A stretch of 64,000 nucleotides of DNA from CAVPHV01 sp963704825 (GTDB lineage: Bacteria; Actinomycetota; Acidimicrobiia; Spongiisociales; UBA5794), in assembly GCA_963704825.1 (NCBI GenBank), contig CAVPHV010000001.1, positions 1 through 64,000 of the forward strand. The letters run 5' to 3'. The position numbers were made by a program, and so were the translations under genes. This document shows, one piece after another, positions 7,467-15,729 of the stretch; within the stretch, counting starts at the first letter, position 1, and every line of letters begins with the position of its first letter. The notes below the pieces were generated by a model that saw only the letters and a list, made by a program, of their open reading frames with translations, made no database searches and was not told the DNA's origin.

Positions 7467-7529
7467 ATGCCAGCAGTACGCAGAGTTGCACGACGCACAT
7501 CACGGCGGACCGCGCGTCGCCGTCGTTAA
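7467..7529 (+). CDS. 20-residue highly basic peptide
   Basis: A good ribosome site (GGAGG 7 nt before ATG 7467) starts a 20-codon ORF whose product is almost only Arg, Ala, Val and Thr, with an RRVARRTSRRTARRRR tail, and ends in TAA. It lies 41 nt after the DUF6325-type gene and 28 nt before a terminator-like hairpin, so it is probably the last gene of that transcript. Short Arg-rich peptides with DUF1269/SHOCT-type neighbours occur in actinobacteria, but I know no function. Net charge suggests RNA, DNA or membrane contact. Confidence 0.5.
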   Translation: MPAVRRVARRTSRRTARRRR

Positions 7530-7557
7530 GACGCACATAGTGGATCCATCGGGTCCA

Positions 7558-7593
7558 GGGAGGGGGCGCTTGCCTGAGGCAGCGCCCCCTCCC
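7558..7593 (+). terminator. Strong hairpin terminator without U-tract
   Basis: GGGAGGGGGCGCT (7558-7570) pairs perfectly with AGCGCCCCCTCCC (7581-7593); the 10-nt loop can pair further (GCC with GGC). No T run follows, which is usual for high-GC actinobacterial terminators. It closes the 6892-7529 unit. Confidence 0.7.
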
Positions 7594-8047
7594 CATGACT
7601 CCCTTGACCCTGATGTCGGTTGCCCACGCCTGGGCGAGAAGGCTTTCGGTGAGTGACCGCGGATTCCGTTTACGGCAACGCCACCCATCCGCGCGCACCT
7701 TTGAGAAGCCTCCGCCCATCGTGAGAGTGCGGTTGGGGATTCGCCCGTCGCGGATATCGTCGGCGGGAGTCGCGGAAATCAAGGGGCCAAGCAGATCTCG
7801 AATCGGGCGGTTCGAGCGCAGCCAGGAGTCGGGTGAACCGTCGGCAGAGTCAGCCATAGGCCGCAGGACATCGGCTCGGAGCCGTCTCGGAGATCGGATA
7901 CGACACCGCGGGCTTGGCCTCGTCGCGGAATCGCTTTCAGATGAAGCCCCAACATGCTACTCTTCGTGGTGACGCGGTCACGCGTGGTGGTCGCATGCAC
8001 AACATGGAACACCGTCCGGGCTGGGCGGTGGTCTTCAGGGGGACAAC
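7594..8047. other. 454-bp stretch without a supported gene
   Basis: Open frames exist on both strands (for example minus 7857 downward), but none resembles a family or has a ribosome site. The final 100 bases contain short repeats (GTGACGCGGTCACGCG near 7969-7985) and presumably the promoter of the large secreted-protein gene. Confidence 0.45.
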
Positions 8048-8140
8048 ATGGGCACGGCAGGTAGGGCAACCATGATGGCGTTTGCCGCGAGCACGATCGT
8101 GGCGCGACTGGTTCCGATCAGGGTTGCGAGGGTGTCGTGA
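8048..8140 (+). CDS. Candidate 30-residue leader peptide coupled to the PKD gene
   Basis: AGGGGG lies 5 nt before ATG 8048, which opens a 30-codon frame whose product has a hydrophobic middle (MMAFAASTIVARLV) and basic ends. Its TGA (8138-8140) overlaps the GTG of the large secreted protein in the sequence GTGA. That overlap is the same coupling used by the toxin-antitoxin pairs here. It may be a leader that controls translation of the giant protein, or an upstream start site in the wrong frame. Confidence 0.4.
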   Translation: MGTAGRATMMAFAASTIVARLVPIRVARVS

Positions 8141-11100
8141 ACCAAGAGCGGCATTTGCGGACAGGGCGCAAGCATCCCCTCCTCATCGTTCTGTTGGTCC
8201 TGTCGATGGTGGCGACGATGGTCACCATTGCGGCTCCAGCTGCTCGAGCAGTCGAGGCTACGTTTCGGGTGGGGGCGTCGTCGAATGTGAACAAGGTTGT
8301 GGCGTCGGTGGTGGTGCCGGGTTCGGTGCGGGCGGGTGATCAGTTGGTGCTGGTCGTGACTGCGAACAAGGACACGACGATTGACACGCCGGCTGGGTGG
8401 ACGCTGCTCGGAAGCGCGCAGGATGGGGCCACGGCTACCAAGCTGGAGATGACGTCGGCGGTGTTCACGAGGACTGCTGCCGGTGGTACTGCTGGTTCGA
8501 CGGTTGCTGCCCGCTTTGGGGTGCGTGCCAAGGCGGCGGTGACGTTGGTGGCGTACCGCAACGCCGAGACGGTCACGACTGCGTTGTCGTCGGTCCTCAA
8601 AGCGTCGAGCACCGATCTGGCCACGCCGGCTACTGCGATTGCTGAGGACGACACGACGGTGGTGTCGTTCTGGTCGAACAAGACTTCGGGCAACACGGGT
8701 TGGGCCGTGCCCGGCGGTGTTACCGAGCGTGTCGTTTCGGTCGGAAGCGGCACCGGCCGTATCACCGCTGCGGTCGGTGACAGTGTCGTCGATACGGGTG
8801 ATTGGCCGGGCGCTACGGCCACGAGCACCGTTGCCACCAAGAAGGGCATCGCCTGGACTGTGCTCGTCCCGCCGGTGATCGTTCCGAACCAGGCTCCAAC
8901 GGCGGCGCTTTCGTTGAGTTGTGTCGAATTGGAGTGCATGTTTGATGCGTCCGGCTCGACCGATAGTGATGGCACGATCGCCAGGTACGACTGGGACTTC
9001 GGTGATGGCACGTTGCTTGCCGACGGTGGCGCTACCCCGACTCACACGTACACGGCCGACGGCTCCTACGACGTCACCGTCACCGTCACCGACAACCAAG
9101 GCGCCACCGACAACACGATGGCGACGGCTTCGCCCACCGATCCGGTTGGTGGCACGCCGACGCCGGCGGTGTTTCGGGTGGGGGCGTCGTCGAATGTGAA
9201 CAAGGTTGTGGCGTCGGTGGTGGTGCCGGGTTCGGTGCGGGCGGGTGATCAGTTGGTGCTGGTCGTGACTGCGAACAAGGACACGACGATTGACACGCCG
9301 GCTGGGTGGACGCTGCTCGGAAGCGCGCAGGATGGGGCCACGGCTACCAAGCTGGAGATGACGTCGGCGGTGTTCACGAGGACCGCTGCCGGTGGTACTG
9401 CTGGTTCGACGGTTGCTGCCCGCTTTGGGGTGCGTGCCAAGGCGGCGGTGACGTTGGTGGCGTACCGCAACGCCGAGACGGTCACGACTGCGTTGTCGTC
9501 GGTCCTCAAAGCGTCGAGCACCGATCTGGCCACGCCGGCTACTGCGATTGCTGAGGACGACACGACGGTGGTGTCGTTCTGGTCGAACAAGACTTCGGGC
9601 AACACGGGTTGGGCCGTGCCCGGCGGTGTTACCGAGCGTGTCGTTTCGGTCGGAAGCGGCACCGGCCGTATCACCGCTGCGGTCGGTGACAGTGTCGTCG
9701 ATACGGGTGATTGGCCGGGCGCTACGGCCACGAGCACCGTTGCCACCAAGAAGGGCATCGCCTGGACTGTGCTGGTCCCGCCGGTGATCGTTCCGAACCA
9801 GGCTCCAACGGCGGCGCTTTCGTTGAGTTGTGTCGAATTGGAGTGCATGTTTGATGCGTCCGGCTCGACCGATAGTGATGGCACGATCGCCAGGTACGAC
9901 TGGGACTTCGGTGATGGCACGTTGCTTGCCGACGGTGGCGCTACCCCGACTCACACGTACACGGCCGACGGCTCCTACGACGTCACCGTCACCGTCACCG
10001 ACAACCAAGGCGCCACCGACAATGCGGCCGACACTGTCGACGTCGCCGACGTCATCCCAACGTCTGCGTTCACGGCCGAATGTGATGACCTCGACTGCGT
10101 GTTCGACGCCGGCGGCTCAAGCGACGCCAACGGCGCCATCGGGACGTACGACTGGGACTTCGGCGACGGGAACCTGCTTCCCGACGGCGGGCCCAACCCG
10201 ACCCACACCTACGCAGCCGAGGGCGTCTACGACGTCACCCTGACCGTCACCGACGACGAGGGCAGCACGGGCCGGGCGACGGAGCCGATTGACGTCGTCA
10301 TCACGCCGAATGTCGATCCGACCGCGGCGTTCACGGTCAACTGTGACGACTACGACTGCGCCTTCGACGCCGGTAGTTCCAGCGACAGCGACGGGGCGAT
10401 CGTCGCGTACGACTGGGACTTCGGCGACGGCACCGTGGTGCCCGACGGCGGTGCGGGCCCGGTGCACACGTATGCCGGCGACGGCACCTACGACGTCACC
10501 CTCACCGTCACCGACGACGAGGGTGGCTCCGACCAGACCACGGTCTCGCTCAACGTCCAGTTCACCCCCAACGCCGACCCGACGGCGACGTTCACCTTCG
10601 GGTGCGACGAACTCGACTGCTCCTTCGATGCGACCGCGTCGAGCGACAGTGACGGCACGATCGTCACCTACGACTGGGACTTCGGCGACGGCACCCTGCT
10701 TGCAGACGGCGGCTCGTTCCCCGACCACAGCTTCGGGGCCGACGGCGACTACACGGTGACCCTCACCGTGACGGACGACGAGGGCGGCACCGACAGCGAC
10801 GGCCAGCTCGTTGGCGTCGTCAACCTCCGCATTCCGCCCGTGGCAGCCTTCACCAGCTCGTGCGACGGCCTCGTCTGCACGTTCGACGCGAGCGGGTCGA
10901 CCGACAGCGACGGCCTGATCGTCTCCTTCGAGTGGGACTTCGGCGACGGCGACACGTCGACCGAGGCGATCAAGGAGAACAACTTCCCATTCCCCGGCGA
11001 CTACGACGTCGAGCTGACGATCACCGACGACGACGGCGACACCGACACCGTCGTCGCAACCGTCACCGTCGACATCCCGGCCGCACCGAACCCCGCCATC

Positions 11101-12006
11101 CCGCCGGACACGCCACGCTCCGACACCCCGTACATCGATGCGGCCGAGATCACTGATCTCGAGTACATCGGCAATCGTGTGTACGTCGTGGGTTCGTTCG
11201 GCTCGCTTCGCAACGACAACGCCACCGGCCCGATCGTAAATCAGGGCCTGGTCGCGGCGTTCGACATCGACTCGGGTCAGGTCGACACGACGTTCGATCC
11301 GAGCTTCGGTGGCGGGGGCGTCACCGAGATTGCTCGCAACCCCGACGGCTCGCGGCTCTACGTCGTCGGCCGGTTCAACACGGTCAACGGAAACTCCAAG
11401 CTGCGGGTCGCCGCGATCGACCCGATCACCGGAAACACGATCAACAGCTTTACCGCCAACACCAATAGTGCTGCGACCTCGGTCGCCGTGACCGGCGACA
11501 CCGTGTACATCGGAGGCCAGTTCAGTACGGTGAACGGGCAGCCGCGACTCGGCCTCGCCGCGGTCGACGCCACTACCGGCGAGCTGCTCGACGACTTCCG
11601 CATCGACCTCACTGGTGGGCAGGGGGTCAATGGGATGATCAATGTCCAGGCGATGGTGCTCTCCGACGACCTCACCAGACTGCTCGTGGTCAGCACCGCT
11701 CGGGAGATGGATGGCCAACCCCGGTGGGGCATCGGTCTGATCGATACCGCGACGAATGCGCTCCTGCCGTGGCGTACCCGCCTCTTCGAGGAGAATCTCT
11801 CGAGCATCGGCGGCATCCAACGGCTGTATACCGCCGACATCGCCCCTAACGGTCAGTACTTTGTCGTCGGCTCCGGATCAGGTGGAGATCGGCCACCGAT
11901 CAGCGACACCGCGATTGCCTTCCCCCCTGGCGGGCAACGACTTTGTCGAGCCGCTGTGGATCTCCCGGATGTTCGACAGCGTCTACTCCATCGCGATCAC
12001 CGGTGA
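8137..12006 (+). CDS. Giant secreted PKD-repeat protein, 5' part up to a frameshift
   Basis: The protein begins with a signal peptide (residues 1-38, hydrophobic PLLIVLLVLSMVATMV, cleavage after ARA). Then come two near-identical 284-residue blocks (43-326 and 346-629), each a beta-rich domain (FRVGASSNVNKVVASVVVPG) plus a PKD domain. More PKD domains follow from about 638, 724, 811 and 901, each with YDWDFGDG and a C-x4-C-x-F start. From about 998 it becomes a beta-propeller of the delta-60/NHL type (VYVVGSFGSL, LYVVGRFNTVNG, VYIGGQFSTVNG). The true frame is lost at a C6 run (11922-11927); the last 27 codons here are out of frame. GTG 8137 has GAGGG 5 nt upstream. Likely a surface adhesin or matrix protein. 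Confidence 0.85.
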   Translation: MNQERHLRTGRKHPLLIVLLVLSMVATMVTIAAPAARAVEATFRVGASSNVNKVVASVVVPGSVRAGDQLVLVVTANKDTTIDTPAGWTLLGSAQDGATATKLEMTSAVFTRTAAGGTAGSTVAARFGVRAKAAVTLVAYRNAETVTTALSSVLKASSTDLATPATAIAEDDTTVVSFWSNKTSGNTGWAVPGGVTERVVSVGSGTGRITAAVGDSVVDTGDWPGATATSTVATKKGIAWTVLVPPVIVPNQAPTAALSLSCVELECMFDASGSTDSDGTIARYDWDFGDGTLLADGGATPTHTYTADGSYDVTVTVTDNQGATDNTMATASPTDPVGGTPTPAVFRVGASSNVNKVVASVVVPGSVRAGDQLVLVVTANKDTTIDTPAGWTLLGSAQDGATATKLEMTSAVFTRTAAGGTAGSTVAARFGVRAKAAVTLVAYRNAETVTTALSSVLKASSTDLATPATAIAEDDTTVVSFWSNKTSGNTGWAVPGGVTERVVSVGSGTGRITAAVGDSVVDTGDWPGATATSTVATKKGIAWTVLVPPVIVPNQAPTAALSLSCVELECMFDASGSTDSDGTIARYDWDFGDGTLLADGGATPTHTYTADGSYDVTVTVTDNQGATDNAADTVDVADVIPTSAFTAECDDLDCVFDAGGSSDANGAIGTYDWDFGDGNLLPDGGPNPTHTYAAEGVYDVTLTVTDDEGSTGRATEPIDVVITPNVDPTAAFTVNCDDYDCAFDAGSSSDSDGAIVAYDWDFGDGTVVPDGGAGPVHTYAGDGTYDVTLTVTDDEGGSDQTTVSLNVQFTPNADPTATFTFGCDELDCSFDATASSDSDGTIVTYDWDFGDGTLLADGGSFPDHSFGADGDYTVTLTVTDDEGGTDSDGQLVGVVNLRIPPVAAFTSSCDGLVCTFDASGSTDSDGLIVSFEWDFGDGDTSTEAIKENNFPFPGDYDVELTITDDDGDTDTVVATVTVDIPAAPNPAIPPDTPRSDTPYIDAAEITDLEYIGNRVYVVGSFGSLRNDNATGPIVNQGLVAAFDIDSGQVDTTFDPSFGGGGVTEIARNPDGSRLYVVGRFNTVNGNSKLRVAAIDPITGNTINSFTANTNSAATSVAVTGDTVYIGGQFSTVNGQPRLGLAAVDATTGELLDDFRIDLTGGQGVNGMINVQAMVLSDDLTRLLVVSTAREMDGQPRWGIGLIDTATNALLPWRTRLFEENLSSIGGIQRLYTADIAPNGQYFVVGSGSGGDRPPISDTAIAFPPGGQRLCRAAVDLPDVRQRLLHRDHR
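8263..9114 (+). repeat. 852-bp tandem duplication, copy 1
   Basis: This segment encodes a 284-residue beta-rich module plus PKD domain. It recurs at an offset of exactly 909 bp with only a few differences seen by eye, for example GACTGCT against GACCGCT, and GCTCGTC against GCTGGTC. A 57-bp linker (9115-9171) encoding a Thr/Pro-rich hinge separates the copies. The near identity means recent duplication or ongoing gene conversion. Confidence 0.95.
9172..10023 (+). repeat. 852-bp tandem duplication, copy 2
   Basis: This is the second copy of the module starting TTTCGGGTGGGGGCG, in frame with copy 1. It runs straight into further, more diverged PKD domains instead of a linker. Unequal crossing-over between the two copies would change the length of the secreted protein by 303 residues. 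Confidence 0.95.
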
Positions 12007-14911
12007 CGCCGTGTACGTGGGCGGTCACATGAACTACGCGGAGTCGCCGACGGCGCCCGATCCGTGGCCCGGTCTGACCACCCAGGGATACGGGCGCGGC
12101 CAAGGCCTCTCCGGCTATGGACTCGGCGACGACGTCGTCATTCGCGACCACATCGCGGCCCTTGATCCGGCTGAGGGCAAGGCGATCGAATGGAACCCCG
12201 GTTCGAACTCGTTTGAGGGCAACAAGGCAATGCTCGCCATGCCCCGGGGCATCGTCACCGCCGGCGACGGACGCATCCAGGGGAGCCTCAACGTCGGCAG
12301 TATTGCCTTCTACGACGTCAACGAATTGGAGACCCCGGGCGCCAACGACACCAAGATCCTCTATCCGATCGAAGGCCGGATCGAGACCGCCGACGAGGAA
12401 TTCATCGTCGGCGGGACCGCAACCGCGGCGAGCGGGGTGGCGCGAGTCCAGCTCGAGGTTCGTGACATCGACACTGGCCAGTATCTCCAGGACGACTTGA
12501 CGACCTGGGGCGGTTGGAACGCGATCCTCACGCCCTTGATGGAACCGGGCGCCACCGAAACGGTGTGGACCCAACCGCTGGTGATCTCCGGGAACCGCCG
12601 GATCCGCTTCCTGGCGCGCGCCTTCGGTGCGAACGGTACCGCCGACCCCGTCAAGGACGAGCAGAGGATCGAGACGTTCGGGCTCTCCGATGAGACGCCG
12701 GGCACCGGCATCTCCGCGCCGCGCGGTGTCGTGTCGGAGACCACGTTCACCGTCACCGGGACGGCGAGCGATGACATCGGCATCGCGTCGATCAGGATGT
12801 CGGTGCGCGACGCCCAGGACCGGTATCTCCAGGACGACGGATCGGTCAACGACATCTACAACACGTTCACGACCTTCCCGGACGTGATCGGTGCACCGGA
12901 TGCGACCTGGTCGTACGAGCTGACCGTCCCGTACGAGGGCGAGTGGACGATGGAAGCGATCGCCGTCGACACGTCCGGTCAGTCCGACCTGCGTGGCTCG
13001 GTGCGCACCTGGCTGGTCAACACCAACGCCGTGCCGCCGGAGGTCGCCATCCTCACCCCGGTGGCGGTCAACCCGCCGTTCGACGTGGTCTACACCGTCG
13101 AGCCGGGCGAGCCGATGACCTTCACGGGGTCGGCCGTTGACGACGAGGGATTGCGCATTGTCGAGATTCGGCTGCGGAACCGGATCACGGATGAGAACTT
13201 GACCGGTAGCGGAGAGTGGGGGGTCGGGCTCCGTCGCGACTGGTACCGCATCTCTCCGACCAACATCGCGGGCACCACCTACAACTGGTCCTACACGACA
13301 CCTTTCATCCTCGAGCAGGGTCGGTATGAGCTGGAGGTCCGGGCGGAGGACGACAGCGGGCTGACCACCTCGTCCACGTTCGAGGCCGAGCTCGATGTCG
13401 ACGTGGAGATCCCGGGTGATTCCCCACCCGACGCCCGGCTTGATGTGACCGGCACCCAGACCGATGTCCAGGTCCTGCAGTTCGACATCACGGGCACCGC
13501 GACCGACGACTTCGGCGTTGCCGACGTGTTGTTCGAGGTGTACAACCGAGACCTGCGGCTGTACCTCCAGGACGATGGCACCCTCGGCGCGACGCTCACC
13601 CGGGTCACCGGAGCCGTGCTCGACCTGGCCGATCCGACGTCGGTGACGTGGAGCTACAGGGTCGATCTCCCGGAGGAGGGGAGCTATGACATCACCGCCT
13701 ACGGTGTCGACACGTCGGGCCAGCTCGACACGTCGCAGAGCGGCGCCTCCGCTCGGTATGTGATCTATCCCGGTGACTCCCCGCCGGTTGTGAGCGAGAA
13801 CCTGCTTTCGCCGGTCAACGGGACGCTGTTCACCGAGGGCCGGATCGCGGTTAGCGGGCGGGTAGAGGACGACCTTCAGATCGCAAGGGTCGAGGTGGCG
13901 ATCGTGGATGTCAGCGGCGACTACATGCGCTCCGACGGCTCGTTCTCGTCGGGTTCGAGTTGGCGCAACGCTTTCATCAACAGCCCGGGATCGCCCGGGT
14001 CGAACTTCTCGTACACCACGCCGGTGATTCCCGACGGGGACTACACGGTGCTCGTGCGTGGGGTTGACCACCACGGCTTCGTCACCGACCCGCCCGCCGA
14101 GCGTACCGCGTCGGTGACGAGCCCGCCGAACGATCCGCCGGTTGCCGCGTTCACCTACAGCTGTGACGAGAACGTCTGCACGTTCGACGGACGCTCCTCG
14201 ACGGATGAGAACCCAGTGGCGCTGCTGTACTCATGGAACTTCGGCAATGGCGGCGGCTCTGGCCCGGTCCCCGAGCGGACGTATACCTCCCCAGGCATCT
14301 ACACCGTCGAGCTGACGGTCGAGGACGAGTGGGGTCTCGAGGCCACGACGGCGCAGGACATTGAGATCGTGACCCCAGCGGGCAACGTAGCCCCGGTACC
14401 CGAGATCTACGCGCCTCCATGCAACCTGCTGACCTGCAACTTCTCGAGCCTCGGTAGCGTAGACCCGAACGAGGGCGACAGCTTCACCCGGCTGTGGGAC
14501 TTCGGTGACGGCGCCACGAGCTCGTCGTCGGCTACGTCGCACACCTACGACACGCCTGGTACCTACACGGTCACCCTGACACTCACGGACGGGTGGGGCG
14601 CCGCAGCATCGACGACGGTGAACGTGACCTTCGTGGTGCCCGGCAACAACGTAGCGCCGGTTCCGGTCATCGAGACCCCGGTGTGTAGCGGGTTGACGTG
14701 CGAATTCTCGAGCATCAACTCGCTCGACCCGAACGCCGATGACACGTTCACCCGGACGTGGGATTTCGGCGACACGATCGGCACGAGCAACTCGGTGTCG
14801 CCGACCTACGCCTTCGCCGCAGCAGGCACGTATACCGTCACCCTCACGGTGACCGACGTGTGGCTGTTCGAGGCGTCGACGACCGTCGAGGTGACGGTCA
14901 CCGACCCGTAG
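11924..14911 (+). CDS. Giant secreted PKD-repeat protein, 3' part after the frameshift
   Basis: In the frame beginning near 11924 the protein continues without a gap: PLAGNDFVEPLWISRMFDSV finishes the propeller, with VYVGGHMNYAESPTAP. It then runs through four or so Ig-like/cadherin-like segments with a repeated (R/Q)YLQDD motif (12480, 12830, 13560 regions). Three final PKD domains follow (SCDENVCTF, PCNLLTCNF and VCSGLTCEF openings). It ends at TAG 14909-14911 with no sorting signal or membrane anchor. Deleting one C at 11922-11927 gives a single 2,257-residue chain. On its own this part has no signal peptide or ribosome site. Confidence 0.85.
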   Translation, partial: PLAGNDFVEPLWISRMFDSVYSIAITGDAVYVGGHMNYAESPTAPDPWPGLTTQGYGRGQGLSGYGLGDDVVIRDHIAALDPAEGKAIEWNPGSNSFEGNKAMLAMPRGIVTAGDGRIQGSLNVGSIAFYDVNELETPGANDTKILYPIEGRIETADEEFIVGGTATAASGVARVQLEVRDIDTGQYLQDDLTTWGGWNAILTPLMEPGATETVWTQPLVISGNRRIRFLARAFGANGTADPVKDEQRIETFGLSDETPGTGISAPRGVVSETTFTVTGTASDDIGIASIRMSVRDAQDRYLQDDGSVNDIYNTFTTFPDVIGAPDATWSYELTVPYEGEWTMEAIAVDTSGQSDLRGSVRTWLVNTNAVPPEVAILTPVAVNPPFDVVYTVEPGEPMTFTGSAVDDEGLRIVEIRLRNRITDENLTGSGEWGVGLRRDWYRISPTNIAGTTYNWSYTTPFILEQGRYELEVRAEDDSGLTTSSTFEAELDVDVEIPGDSPPDARLDVTGTQTDVQVLQFDITGTATDDFGVADVLFEVYNRDLRLYLQDDGTLGATLTRVTGAVLDLADPTSVTWSYRVDLPEEGSYDITAYGVDTSGQLDTSQSGASARYVIYPGDSPPVVSENLLSPVNGTLFTEGRIAVSGRVEDDLQIARVEVAIVDVSGDYMRSDGSFSSGSSWRNAFINSPGSPGSNFSYTTPVIPDGDYTVLVRGVDHHGFVTDPPAERTASVTSPPNDPPVAAFTYSCDENVCTFDGRSSTDENPVALLYSWNFGNGGGSGPVPERTYTSPGIYTVELTVEDEWGLEATTAQDIEIVTPAGNVAPVPEIYAPPCNLLTCNFSSLGSVDPNEGDSFTRLWDFGDGATSSSSATSHTYDTPGTYTVTLTLTDGWGAAASTTVNVTFVVPGNNVAPVPVIETPVCSGLTCEFSSINSLDPNADDTFTRTWDFGDTIGTSNSVSPTYAFAAAGTYTVTLTVTDVWLFEASTTVEVTVTDP

Positions 14912-14977
14912 ACATCGATTCACAGCCGGGCCATCCGACCGGTGGGGCCGTCGCATTGGGGGTTGCCGAGGCCACAA

Positions 14978-15009
14978 AGAAGGGGCGGCCCGCTGGGGCC
15001 GCCCCTTCT
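14978..15009. terminator. Perfect 14-bp hairpin terminator, bidirectional
   Basis: AGAAGGGGCGGCCC (14978-14991) and GGGCCGCCCCTTCT (14996-15009) form a perfect 14-bp stem with a 4-nt loop. It lies between the end of the PKD gene and the end of a coding remnant on the other strand, where a bidirectional terminator is expected. Confidence 0.85.
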
Positions 15010-15029
15010 CGAATTGTGAATGCCGGGTG

Positions 15030-15242
15030 CTAGCGGGTAGCCCAGCTTCGGTAGCGGTTGTTGTCCGGGGAGCGCACGGCTGCCCAGGTTGACGACAACG
15101 CTGCCGGTCCAAGCGCCGCGGCGTCCGGCGCCGCTGCTGGATCGATTACCCAATCGAACCTACACGCCACACCGGAGGCCGGGGCATGAATCTCGACCGT
15201 GGCTGCGGTCGACGCCCCCGTAGTACGCAGCGAGTAGGGTTC
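15030..15242 (-). pseudogene. C-terminal fragment of an unidentified secreted-type protein
   Basis: Reading minus from 15242 gives 70 residues with coding-like G/C third positions: SLRTTGASTAATVEIHAP, CRFDWVIDP, and the ending STWAAVRSPDNNRYRSWATR then TAG. It has no start codon or ribosome site, and the divergent SRPBCC gene begins 7 nt beyond it. The bidirectional terminator just downstream supports a former gene end here. I do not recognise the family. Confidence 0.35.
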
Positions 15243-15248
15243 ACGGGC

Positions 15249-15725
15249 GTGGCCATCTATGAGACCATCCTGACCATTCCCCAGTCCGTCGACGAGACGT
15301 TCGCGTTTGTGAGCGACTTTCGCAATGCCGCGCAGTGGGATCCCCGCACGTTCGCAGTGGAGAAGACCACCGACGGGGGCATCGGCGTCGGCACCCGGTT
15401 CATGCTCACCGGTGGCATTCTGCCCGAGGCAACCGTGAAGCGGCTCCACCTCCCGACGTCCATGGCCGGTATGGCGCTTCCTTACGACGTGGTGGAATTC
15501 GACGCACCCCACGAGTTCGTGCTCGAGGGTCAGTCCCGGCTGGTTCGCTACCGCGACCATCTCGAGTTCTGGCCCGACGGCAACGACACGCGGCTGCGCT
15601 ACTTCGCCGAACTGCTGCTGAAGGGTCCGCTTTCGATCATGGAGCCCCTCCTGGCCCGGATGTTCCAACGCATTGGTGATGACGCGACCCGGGACCTTCC
15701 CGCCACGGTGGTGCGCGGTACCTGA
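15249..15725 (+). CDS. SRPBCC (polyketide-cyclase-like) protein
   Basis: The 158-residue product opens ETILTIPQSVDETFAFVSDF and continues with WDPRTFAVEKTTDGGIGVGTRF and PYDVVEFDAPHEFVLEG, the Bet v1/START fold of coenzyme Q-binding and cyclase-like proteins. It ends in an amphipathic helix with FQRIGDDATRDL. Ligand and reaction are unknown. GTG 15249 is chosen because similarity starts at the next residue. It converges with the DUF5995 gene 4 bp away. Confidence 0.83.
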   Translation: MAIYETILTIPQSVDETFAFVSDFRNAAQWDPRTFAVEKTTDGGIGVGTRFMLTGGILPEATVKRLHLPTSMAGMALPYDVVEFDAPHEFVLEGQSRLVRYRDHLEFWPDGNDTRLRYFAELLLKGPLSIMEPLLARMFQRIGDDATRDLPATVVRGT

Positions 15726-15729
15726 CGCT

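Noticed and set aside
7595..7972. A 125-residue plus-strand ORF before the PKD gene
   Set aside because: No ribosome site, no motif, and it ends in a region better explained as promoter and leader of the PKD gene.
8035..10008. A 657-residue minus-strand open frame under the PKD gene
   Set aside because: It is the antisense of the repetitive, G/C-biased PKD coding sequence. It repeats with the same 909-bp period and has an Arg/His-rich composition with no family, so it is a shadow.
11911..11935. Programmed ribosomal frameshifting as the explanation for the PKD frame change
   Set aside because: Six C can slip, but I see no downstream pseudoknot or stimulatory element by eye, and other one-base indels in C/G contexts in this part of the window make decay or sequence error simpler. 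It is kept only as an alternative.
10117..14074. Further long minus-strand frames (567 and 724 residues) antisense to the PKD protein
   Set aside because: Low-complexity Val/Asp/Arg composition, no ribosome site and no motifs; they mirror the coding strand's third-base bias.
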